A DNA stretch of 6,775 bases from Candidatus Woesearchaeota archaeon (GTDB taxonomy: Archaea; Nanobdellota; Nanobdellia; Woesearchaeales; UBA525): positions 1 through 6,775 of the forward strand of contig JAAOYH010000088.1 in the NCBI GenBank assembly GCA_018221245.1. Reading direction: 5' to 3'. Below are positions 1 through 5,383 of the stretch, piece after piece. A model generated the notes under the pieces. That model did no database searches, had not been told where the DNA came from, and saw only the letters and a list, made by a program, of their open reading frames with translations. The first letter of the stretch is position 1, and each line of letters opens with the position of its first letter. A program made the translations under genes and the position numbers.

Positions 1-939
1 GAGGTGGAGAACAGGAAAGACTACTATGTTGCCACGAGACTTGACATGGCACAGACCACCAATACAGACATGCTCTCAGACAATTACAAGAACATACTGC
101 TGAAGCCATATGAGAAGAAAACCATTCTATTCCTAGTCCAGATAGACGATAACCTCGAGAAAGGGTACAGATACGAGTTCCCATTCAAGTTGAGCAGCAA
201 GCTAGGAGGGACCGAAAGCATAGCCATAGAGGTCAGAGAATCTGCAATCACCTATGATGAGAGCGCATACGAGGAAGATATGCGAGAACCAGAGAGAAAA
301 GCACCTCCTTTCTCGGTTATGTGTACCCAGGACAAGCTTGTCCGTCTAGGAGGGGAAGTATCCCATTCCTGTGTTCTAGATGGAATATCTCCAGACATCC
401 TCAAGATATGTTCTAACGAGAAGTGTGAGAACGTTCTCCCAGATAAAGATACTTTCAAGCTAACTATTATACCTGAAAAAGCAGGAGTGACAACGAAGGC
501 ACACAATGCAATGCATGGAGAACAGAGTGTCACGTTCTTCGTGACCAGCAGGGTCGTCTCAGGCACAGTCCTCGATATAGATTTCACAGTGCCCCCTAGC
601 ACGACACCCCGACAGATGGCAGAGATAGTCACCTACCTCAGATACTCCGGTTCTCTTCCCTCAGATCTGGAATTGGAGCTACGGGCAAAACACACTGTTC
701 TGAGGGAAAGACTTGACGACCTCTCTAGACCTGCTAAACAGACCTGGCTCGTTCCTGGGAGAGCTTTCAGACCAGGCGATAACGAAGTAGTATTCACTGT
801 TTCATACATCGATGAGCTAGGAGATCCGTGGACCGAGACGTGGACCGAGACTATTGAGCTCACGAACGTAGGTTTTGTTGACAAATTAGCATTCTGGACA
901 GAAGACGCTTGGATGTTTCTGGTCAACATAGTCACATAG
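1..939 (+). CDS. C-terminal part of a secreted/surface Ig-like (BatD/CARDB-like) protein, 5'-truncated
   Basis: The frame is open from base 1, so the gene very probably begins left of the window. A GTG at 4-6 could be a start, but it lies in a beta-strand-like stretch with no promoter visible. Residue numbers count from that GTG. The protein is beta-rich with alternating hydrophobic residues. Around residues 100-180 there is a domain with four cysteines (C107, C123, C136, C141) spaced like the disulphide-bonded Ig-like modules in many large extracellular archaeal proteins. A second module at about 185-287 ends in a WTETWTET repeat. The last ~20 residues (FVDKLAFWTEDAW and onward) are hydrophobic and aromatic, possibly a membrane-contacting tail, but there is no clean transmembrane helix. 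The next gene starts 30 bp downstream with its own promoter. No enzymatic motif is visible. The fold class is an inference from pattern, and the exact family is not recognised. Confidence 0.6.
   Translation, partial: EVENRKDYYVATRLDMAQTTNTDMLSDNYKNILLKPYEKKTILFLVQIDDNLEKGYRYEFPFKLSSKLGGTESIAIEVRESAITYDESAYEEDMREPERKAPPFSVMCTQDKLVRLGGEVSHSCVLDGISPDILKICSNEKCENVLPDKDTFKLTIIPEKAGVTTKAHNAMHGEQSVTFFVTSRVVSGTVLDIDFTVPPSTTPRQMAEIVTYLRYSGSLPSDLELELRAKHTVLRERLDDLSRPAKQTWLVPGRAFRPGDNEVVFTVSYIDELGDPWTETWTETIELTNVGFVDKLAFWTEDAWMFLVNIVT
829..852 (+). repeat. 12-bp tandem duplication encoding WTET-WTET
   Basis: Two adjacent 12-bp units, tggaccgagacg (829-840) and tggaccgagact (841-852), differ only in the last base. 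They encode WTET twice within the final beta strand of the surface-protein fragment. The repeat is in frame and probably arose by a small duplication. Confidence 0.8.
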
Positions 940-950
940 GTTTTTATTCT
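940..950 (+). promoter_or_regulatory. TATA-like box for the DUF2419 gene
   Basis: The AT-rich element gtttttattct is centred about 25 bp before the ATG at 970. No Shine-Dalgarno lies between it and the start, which fits a leaderless archaeal mRNA and supports this start codon. Confidence 0.55.
941..945 (+). terminator. Possible oligo-T terminator of the surface-protein gene
   Basis: A T5 run begins two bases after the TAG stop at 937-939. Archaeal RNA polymerase commonly terminates at oligo-T tracts without a hairpin. The same bases form part of the TATA-like box of the following gene, so this role is tentative. Confidence 0.25.
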
Positions 951-969
951 CGATTGGAATCCCAACTTC

Positions 970-2061
970 ATGGAAACCTCAGAATTCTATCACAATAGGA
1001 ACCCTGTCCTTTTCACCTCTGAGCATTTCGTAAAGAACCCTAAACACGTCTTTATCGATGACTCCAGAATTGAGACTATAGCAAAGGAATGGCAGGGACA
1101 AAACTTCAGCATCCCATCGTGGGATTTCCCTCCATTCACGCCCGGGAACGAGCATATTGCTGACTTCCTATATTGGGGGAACATGATTAATTTCTGCTTC
1201 ACAGACATTGAGTCGAGCAAAGGAAAAGATGAGAACATAAAGTTCAAGGCAGAGGTAGACGGAAAGGAACACGTCGGATCATTTGCAATGTGGGCCTGCC
1301 TTAGCAGACTTTACAATAACCTCGGAGAAGAAATGTTATTGCCAAAGTTCTGGTCAAGTCTTGATATCGATGAGATGGAAAAAATATTCGCGCCAATCTC
1401 TGATGAGAATAGGATGCCCCTGCTAGAGAAACGATATGAGATGATGAACACAGCAGGAAAGGGATGGGAAGAACACAGGTTCCTAGGCGACAGAGAACCT
1501 TATCTTGTCTTAGACAACAATATCAAACACTATATCTCTGATGGCGAGTTGAGGCTTTTTGGAGACAACAATATGCAAGGATTCCTTGAGGATTTCTCAA
1601 AATACCAAGCTCAATACGACGATTTCAGAAGATATCCAGACAGCAACGACATGAACGTCAAGATTTCTGTCTTCAACAAGAGGACTCAGCTCCTGATGGC
1701 AATGATTTACGGTAGGGCAGTCAACACAGAACCCTATATTTTCCCCGCTATTGATACAGACAAGCTCACTGTGTTCGCTGACTACAAGGTACCTCAGACT
1801 TTGAGAGCCCTCAGAATTATCAATTATTCCAAGAGCCTTGCAGACAAAGTCGACTCTCGAACACCTATCCTGGAGAATAGCAGGGAAGAAATTGAGATCC
1901 GCTCTGCCACAGTCCATTCAGGACATAGGCTGACAAAGGCAGTCAATACGGACAGGAAAGAACCAATTACAGCAGTCCATATGGACTACAAACTCTTTAG
2001 TGCTGGAAAGAAACTACCTGAGACACACCCACACCACTTCACGTACACGACCGCGTACTGA
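970..2061 (+). CDS. qng1: Queuosine 5'-phosphate N-glycosylase/hydrolase (DUF2419, QNG1 family)
   Basis: Family members hydrolyse queuosine-5'-monophosphate to release queuine, the base that tRNA-guanine transglycosylases insert at wobble position 34. At 363 residues the protein is a normal family length. Family landmarks appear in order: FLYWGNMINFCF (66-77); SFAMWACLSRLYNN (104-117); FNKRTQLLMAMI (235-246); FADYKVPQTLRALRIINYS (269-287); and EEIEIRSATVHSG (306-318). By the spacing of these motifs, K237 and D271 are the likely counterparts of the Lys/Asp active-site pair described for bacterial and human enzymes; this is an alignment from memory. There is no signal peptide or membrane segment, so it should be cytosolic. 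The ATG is set by a TATA box 25 bp upstream. serS starts 37 bp after the stop from its own promoter. The family is known mainly from eukaryotes and some bacteria, so its presence in an apparent archaeon is unusual. The family call is strong; the actual substrate here is inferred. Confidence 0.88.
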   Translation: METSEFYHNRNPVLFTSEHFVKNPKHVFIDDSRIETIAKEWQGQNFSIPSWDFPPFTPGNEHIADFLYWGNMINFCFTDIESSKGKDENIKFKAEVDGKEHVGSFAMWACLSRLYNNLGEEMLLPKFWSSLDIDEMEKIFAPISDENRMPLLEKRYEMMNTAGKGWEEHRFLGDREPYLVLDNNIKHYISDGELRLFGDNNMQGFLEDFSKYQAQYDDFRRYPDSNDMNVKISVFNKRTQLLMAMIYGRAVNTEPYIFPAIDTDKLTVFADYKVPQTLRALRIINYSKSLADKVDSRTPILENSREEIEIRSATVHSGHRLTKAVNTDRKEPITAVHMDYKLFSAGKKLPETHPHHFTYTTAY

Positions 2062-2068
2062 CCATAAC

Positions 2069-2077
2069 CTTTAAATG
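2069..2077 (+). promoter_or_regulatory. TATA box of serS
   Basis: The element ctttaaatg is centred about 25-26 bp before the serS ATG at 2099 and only a few bases after the preceding stop codon. It suggests that serS is transcribed separately and without a leader. Confidence 0.65.
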
Positions 2078-2098
2078 ACGTCTTTCTACTCTTAGAGC

Positions 2099-3406
2099 AT
2101 GCTTGACCTAAAGTTCATCAGGGAGAATGAGGCAGACCTCAGAGATACCATCAAAAGACAGAAGAGGGAAGAGCTTCTTTCAGTCCTAGATAACCTTCTC
2201 GCGAAGGACAAGGAATGGCGCGAGCTGAAAGGCCAGATAGACTCTCTCAGGGCTGATAGGAACAAGGCTTCTGAGGATATCAACGCTGCCAAAAAGGCAG
2301 GTGAGGACGCCTCTGATGCAATCGCGAAAGCCAAAGAGATTCCTGGAAAAATTAAGGATGTTGAGAGTAAGTTCGCAGCCCTGACCTCTGAAATCAACAA
2401 GGAGCGCTCTAAAATCCCGAACGTGATGCACAAAGATGTCCCGTATGGCAAGGATGAAGCGGATAACCCAGAGATAAGAAAGGGTGGCAAACCTAAGAAG
2501 TTCTCTTTCAAGGTAAAGAACCACGTAGAACTGTGTGAAGATTTGGGGATAGCTGACTTTGAGGAGTCTGCGGTCACTTCAGGAGCTGGTTTCTATTTCC
2601 TTAAGGGTGATCTTGGAAGGCTTAATCAGGCGCTCATAAAATACGCTGTGGATTTGCTGGAGAAGCGTGGCTACACATACATCGAACCGCCTCTGATGGT
2701 CAAGCAAGGAGTCATAGCTGCAGCATCTGACTTGGAAAGCATCAAGCAGTCAGTATATATGACAAATCATTCTGAATCAGAGGAAGAGATGTGCCTGATA
2801 GGAACTGCTGAGCACGCTATCTTGGGCATGCACTGGAATCATATTCTCACAGAGGATGACCTTCCTAAGAAGTACGCAGGATATTCTATGTGTTTCCGTG
2901 CGGAGATTGGCTCTCATGGCATAAACGAGAAGGGCCTTTGGCGCACACACCAGTTCAACAAAGTGGAACAGTTCGTCTTCTGTCTGCCGGAACAATCTTG
3001 GAAGATATATGAGGAGTTGTTATCTAATTCTGAAGAGATCCTAAAAGGTTTAGAACTACCTTATAGAGTGGTGGAGATTTGTACAGGAGACCTTGCCAAC
3101 TGGAAAGCACGCTCTCATGATGTGGAAGTGTGGCGCCCGACAACTGAATCATACGGGGAAGTAATGTCATGCTCCAACTGCACTGTCTATCAGGCTACTG
3201 ACTTGAATATCAGGTACAAGAAGCGTTCTGGTGAGTCAGGCGTCGTACATACACTGAATAATACTGCTCTCGCGACTTCTAGAATAATGGTTGCTGTCCT
3301 GGAGAATTATCAGAACGAAGATGGTTCTATTGATATTCCTAAAGCTTTGCAATCCATAATGGGAAAGAAGAAGATTGAGCCGCTAGGAAAAAGAAAAGTT
3401 TACTGA
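2099..3406 (+). CDS. serS: Seryl-tRNA synthetase
   Basis: This class II synthetase charges tRNA-Ser (and tRNA-Sec where present) with serine in the cytosol. The 435 residues match the usual length of the common, non-methanogen SerRS type. The N-terminus (MLDLKFIREN) and a Lys/Glu/Ala-rich helical arm (about 25-105), which binds the long variable arm of tRNA-Ser, are typical. The catalytic core follows: motif 1 KRGYTYIEPPLMV (189-201); the serine-recognition TAE (236-238); motif 2 FRAEIG (266-271) through GLWRTHQFNKVEQF (279-292) with R267, E269 and R282; ARSHDVEVW (337-345); SCSNCTVYQATDLNIRY (357-373); and motif 3 TLNNTALATSRIMVAVLENYQ with R395. The NNTALA variant in place of the usual bacterial NGSGLA resembles archaeal and eukaryotic sequences. 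A basic tail (KKK, KRK) ends the protein. It is complete, with its own TATA box, and overlaps the convergent metalloprotein gene by 7 bp. Confidence 0.97.
   Translation: MLDLKFIRENEADLRDTIKRQKREELLSVLDNLLAKDKEWRELKGQIDSLRADRNKASEDINAAKKAGEDASDAIAKAKEIPGKIKDVESKFAALTSEINKERSKIPNVMHKDVPYGKDEADNPEIRKGGKPKKFSFKVKNHVELCEDLGIADFEESAVTSGAGFYFLKGDLGRLNQALIKYAVDLLEKRGYTYIEPPLMVKQGVIAAASDLESIKQSVYMTNHSESEEEMCLIGTAEHAILGMHWNHILTEDDLPKKYAGYSMCFRAEIGSHGINEKGLWRTHQFNKVEQFVFCLPEQSWKIYEELLSNSEEILKGLELPYRVVEICTGDLANWKARSHDVEVWRPTTESYGEVMSCSNCTVYQATDLNIRYKKRSGESGVVHTLNNTALATSRIMVAVLENYQNEDGSIDIPKALQSIMGKKKIEPLGKRKVY
3388..3397 (-). terminator. Possible oligo-T terminator of the minus-strand metalloprotein gene
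   Basis: On the minus strand this reads TTTTCTTTTT, beginning 3 bases after that gene's TAA stop (3400-3402). It is embedded in the Lys/Arg codons at the 3' end of serS. Oligo-T tracts commonly terminate archaeal transcription; assigned by position only. Confidence 0.4.
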
Positions 3407-4326
3407 GAATTATATTTTTTCTTCAAGTCAGCAACCATATTCTTGTAGCTGACGATACCCCTTGAGGAAATTGAGATAACGGGAATTATTTTCATCTTAT
3501 CGCATGCTTTTTCGTAGGTCTTAATCATCTTAAGATCACTCCAATTAAGAATATCTTCCTCATCAGTTCCGGTAAGAACAAGAGTAAATACTACATGTAG
3601 TCCAATGATGTATGCATCATGTTTGAGAATATCCTCCAATTCTCTTGCTTCTGAAGAATCATCTTCAGCAGTTCTCAACATGTATTGCCAAGCTTTGTTT
3701 ACCGATTTTGAGGCAGATTCCGCTCTTCGATGTATTTCTTTCCAACACGAATAATCGAATATCAGTTTGTCTGCATTAAGATTTGAAATATAATCAGCCA
3801 GTCCTTCAAGTTGAATGTTATATATAAAAATCGCGAGTCTATTTCTCCAATAAGATAAGGCTCCACGTTTGCCGATAGCATATGTTGAAGGATGTTTCTC
3901 TAATCTGTCAAGTTTTTTATTCATATTTTTTAGTTTTTTACTTTTCCTCTCATGGAGTAGATGGGTGAGTTCATGGTCAATAACTTGAGGAATAGGAAGA
4001 GAACCTGGCTTGTCGTGAGCATTTTCATTCGTGCCATCAATGTAACCAGTGTCAAAATGTACAGTCCATTTATCTTCTGAATAAACACTATTAATCCCAA
4101 CCCAGGCGCAAGGAGGAAGTTCCGAACCTATTGCAATTGGACCTCCCGGATCCACAAAAAATCTGAGACGAAAAAATTTTTTTGGGAGAGTTGCGTTCGC
4201 ACAATAGTCGATGATTATATCTCTTGCCAAGATAGCTCTTTTATCAGGGAGCCTATCAAAACCATCAAGAACAACAAATCTCAAACCAACACTGTAAATT
4301 TTGTCAATCTTCCCGAAGAGCTTCAT
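3400..4326 (-). CDS. Putative gluzincin-like zinc metalloprotein (HELTH + EGLADY), family not recognised
   Basis: The 308-residue protein carries VIDHELTHLLHE with a zincin HExxH core: H118 and H122 as zinc ligands and E119 as catalytic base. Fifty-two residues later, IQLEGLADYI supplies E174 in an EGxAxY context, which is how the third zinc ligand appears in many gluzincins. A hydrophobic FVDPGGPIAIG and CAWVGINSVYS strand region (57-82) precedes the motif, as expected for the N-terminal sheet of a zincin. The segment between H122 and E174 is strongly basic (KSKKLKNMNKK). There is no signal peptide or transmembrane helix, so it looks cytosolic. The gene is AT-richer than serS and sits with another unknown minus-strand gene between ordinary genes, suggesting acquisition. 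Its ATG lies about 25 bp after a TATA box. The metal site is well supported; protease activity and substrate are inferred. A scaffold role without proteolysis cannot be excluded. Confidence 0.6.
   Translation of the reverse strand: MKLFGKIDKIYSVGLRFVVLDGFDRLPDKRAILARDIIIDYCANATLPKKFFRLRFFVDPGGPIAIGSELPPCAWVGINSVYSEDKWTVHFDTGYIDGTNENAHDKPGSLPIPQVIDHELTHLLHERKSKKLKNMNKKLDRLEKHPSTYAIGKRGALSYWRNRLAIFIYNIQLEGLADYISNLNADKLIFDYSCWKEIHRRAESASKSVNKAWQYMLRTAEDDSSEARELEDILKHDAYIIGLHVVFTLVLTGTDEEDILNWSDLKMIKTYEKACDKMKIIPVISISSRGIVSYKNMVADLKKKYNSQ
3415..3420 (+). terminator. Possible oligo-T terminator of serS
   Basis: A T6 run lies 9 bases after the serS TGA (3404-3406), inside the 3' end of the convergent gene, where it supplies Lys codons on the minus strand. 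With the T tract at 3388-3397 it makes a compact bidirectional termination zone. Confidence 0.45.
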
Positions 4327-4346
4327 GATACTTCCTCGAGATGACT

Positions 4347-4356
4347 ATATTAAATA
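4347..4356 (-). promoter_or_regulatory. TATA box of the metalloprotein gene
   Basis: On the minus strand this reads TATTTAATAT, centred about 25-26 bp before the ATG at 4326-4324. The surrounding bases are also AT-rich, but the spacing matches the other starts in the window. Confidence 0.6.
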
Positions 4357-4375
4357 ATATCTATTTCTATTAAGG

Positions 4376-4400
4376 AAAATATATCTCCTCATAAAGAGGA
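4376..4400 (-). terminator. Possible hairpin plus T4 downstream of the 172-residue orphan gene
   Basis: On the minus strand, TCCTC-TTTAT-GAGGA (5-bp stem, 5-base loop, 4400-4386) starts 7 bases after the stop codon and is followed by GATATA and TTTT (4379-4376). The stem is short and hairpins are not required in archaea, so this is weak. Confidence 0.3.
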
Positions 4401-4407
4401 AAGTTTA

Positions 4408-4926
4408 CTAGCGAGGTATATTTTCTGACAAGTATATTTCAGTGTATTTTGTCTTTGGACCCCTATTATCTATTACCCCAATTCCTGGAATTCTTAAGTT
4501 GTTCGTGGATAAAACACTGACTCTGTCATCATCAATAGGCGGAAATAAATAACCCCAGTTATGACCATATTTCTTAAAGAACTTCTCAGAGTATGGTTCA
4601 GAACTGAAATCCACACGTGTTGTAGGAGTCTCCAGATTATCCCATATACGTTCTCTTTCTTCGTAAGGCAAAAGTTCTTCCATAACAAACAAAAATGATT
4701 CAGGACCAATTAGTTGAGCTGCAGCATAGAATTCTAAAGAATTTGGCGGCGAAAAATGAGGACCTACAACATCATAAAGCCTATCTAATTCAACAGGAAT
4801 ATCCAAAAGGTTTGCATGTAGAAAATCCAACTCCTTTTTGGCAAATTCTAGACGAGTATCAGAGTCTGAGAGTCCCAAATTCCCCCTTAGATGGTATTCA
4901 GTTACTAATTGGTTAAAGTTGACCAT
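4408..4926 (-). CDS. Hypothetical protein, 172 residues, orphan
   Basis: I do not recognise a family. The product has no cysteine, no signal peptide and no membrane helix, and reads as a soluble protein. The N-terminal half is helical (LEFAKKELDFLHANLLDIPVELDRLYDVV, about 26-54), followed by a Pro-containing turn and a second helix (SLEFYAAAQLIGPESFLFVMEELLPYEERERIW, about 63-95). The C-terminal half is rich in aromatic, Pro and Gly residues (YGHNWGYLFPPIDDDR, 120-135) and probably forms beta structure. It shares strand and AT-rich composition with the putative metalloprotein gene 81 bp downstream, but each has its own TATA box. The start at 4926 is fixed by a TATA box about 25 bp upstream and by the divergent promoter arrangement. 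That it is a true gene is supported by the length of the frame, the codon pattern and the promoter. Function is unknown. Confidence 0.6.
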   Translation of the reverse strand: MVNFNQLVTEYHLRGNLGLSDSDTRLEFAKKELDFLHANLLDIPVELDRLYDVVGPHFSPPNSLEFYAAAQLIGPESFLFVMEELLPYEERERIWDNLETPTTRVDFSSEPYSEKFFKKYGHNWGYLFPPIDDDRVSVLSTNNLRIPGIGVIDNRGPKTKYTEIYLSENIPR

Positions 4927-4946
4927 ACTTTTGGTAATTATGCACA

Positions 4947-4955
4947 GTATTTATC
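4947..4955 (-). promoter_or_regulatory. TATA box of the 172-residue orphan gene
   Basis: On the minus strand this reads GATAAATAC, centred about 25 bp before the ATG at 4926-4924. It lies in a 73-bp intergenic region that also carries the TATA box of the divergent zinc-site protein. Confidence 0.55.
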
Positions 4956-4967
4956 TCTTCCGAGCAA

Positions 4968-4979
4968 CTTTTATAAATC
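4968..4979 (+). promoter_or_regulatory. TATA box of the small treble-clef protein gene
   Basis: The sequence cttttataaatc is centred 26 bp before the ATG at 5000. It selects that ATG over an in-frame upstream one at 4838, which lies inside the divergent gene. Confidence 0.7.
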
Positions 4980-4999
4980 AGGAACCATTTTTCTCGTCT

Positions 5000-5335
5000 A
5001 TGGTGGGGAACGAAGACGAACAACAGGGAGTGGAATCTCCCGAAGAGTTCGAAGCCGTCCAAAAAGATTTCGAACAGGCGATAGACCTCGCGAAGCAAGT
5101 CAAAAGCGAAATAGAGGTCAAAGACCATGTCGCGAAGGACGAGAACGACAAGTGCGGATACTGCGGACAACACTTCGGGCCAGATGATATTGTCGTGGAG
5201 AAAGAGATCTACGGCAGGAAATGGAAATTCTGCGATGAGAACTGCTATAAGGAGTTCATGGACGCATCTAACTTTAAGGATGAGAATCTCGATGCCGAGC
5301 AGGACACCCAGGTGAACATCAAAAAACAGGACTAG
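5000..5335 (+). CDS. Small acidic protein with an L24e/TRASH-like treble-clef zinc site
   Basis: The 111-residue product has an acidic, helical N-terminal half (about 13-40, EEFEAVQKDFEQAIDLAKQV), probably a short coiled coil. It then has a C-x2-C-x22-C-x3-C site: C52 and C55 in KCGYCGQHF, and C78 and C82 in WKFCDENCYKEF. This spacing and the aromatic residues after the last cysteine match the treble-clef knuckle shared by ribosomal protein L24e, TRASH and YHS-type domains, which bind zinc or sense metals. The C-terminal tail is polar. There is no signal peptide or membrane segment. The frame extends in frame to an ATG at 4838, but that part is antisense to the orphan gene; the TATA box at 4968-4979 supports the start at 5000. 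It is probably not the ribosomal protein itself, because the strand between the cysteine pairs and the long acidic N-terminus differ. Metal binding is well supported; the role is unknown. Confidence 0.75.
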   Translation: MVGNEDEQQGVESPEEFEAVQKDFEQAIDLAKQVKSEIEVKDHVAKDENDKCGYCGQHFGPDDIVVEKEIYGRKWKFCDENCYKEFMDASNFKDENLDAEQDTQVNIKKQD

Positions 5336-5342
5336 GTCCTAG
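5328..5342. other. Overlapping short inverted repeats across a stop codon and upstream of a promoter
   Basis: The sequence aggactaggtcctag contains AGGAC-TAG-GTCCT (5328-5340) and CTAGG-T-CCTAG (5332-5342). The TAG in the first is the stop codon of the preceding gene. The block ends about 12 bp before the TATA box at 5354, where an archaeal operator could sit. The repeat is visible; any function is speculation. Confidence 0.3.
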
Positions 5343-5353
5343 GGATAACAATT

Positions 5354-5363
5354 CTTTAAAAAG
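5354..5363 (+). promoter_or_regulatory. TATA box of the membrane zinc-ribbon protein gene
   Basis: The element ctttaaaaag is centred about 25-26 bp before the ATG at 5384 and closely resembles the serS box, fitting a leaderless start. Confidence 0.65.
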
Positions 5364-5383
5364 TCGGAACTCTTGGATAGAGC

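Noticed and set aside
4..6. GTG as the true start of the first gene
   Set aside because: The frame is open from base 1, no promoter can be seen, and the residues around it look like an internal beta strand, so the gene is treated as truncated by the window.
954..966. Short inverted repeat (TTGG...CCAA) just before the DUF2419 start
   Set aside because: The stem is only 4 bp and lies where the transcription start is expected; it is too small to support a regulatory claim.
252..971. Two minus-strand open frames (252-632 and 633-971) opposite the surface-protein gene
   Set aside because: Their translations are Ser/Thr/Leu-rich shadows without recognisable motifs, and the plus-strand frame covers both with a coherent beta-rich protein.
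2092..2577. Minus-strand frame with a Ser/Leu-rich product opposite the serS 5' half
   Set aside because: It is the antisense of the Lys/Glu/Asp-rich tRNA-binding arm of SerRS, which always yields Ser/Leu/Phe-rich shadows.
3400..4926. Classifying the two AT-rich genes as a toxin-antitoxin module
   Set aside because: Neither matches a known toxin or antitoxin fold, sizes (308 and 172 residues) are large, the genes are 81 bp apart and each has its own promoter; only a loose partnership is suggested.
4838..4999. Upstream in-frame extension of the treble-clef protein starting at 4838
   Set aside because: It is antisense to the 172-residue orphan gene and crosses the divergent promoter; a TATA box at 4968-4979 points to the ATG at 5000.
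4910..5190. Arg-rich plus-strand frame overlapping the treble-clef gene
   Set aside because: It is an out-of-frame reading of the Lys/Glu-rich coding sequence; the 5000-5335 frame has the cysteine motif and promoter.
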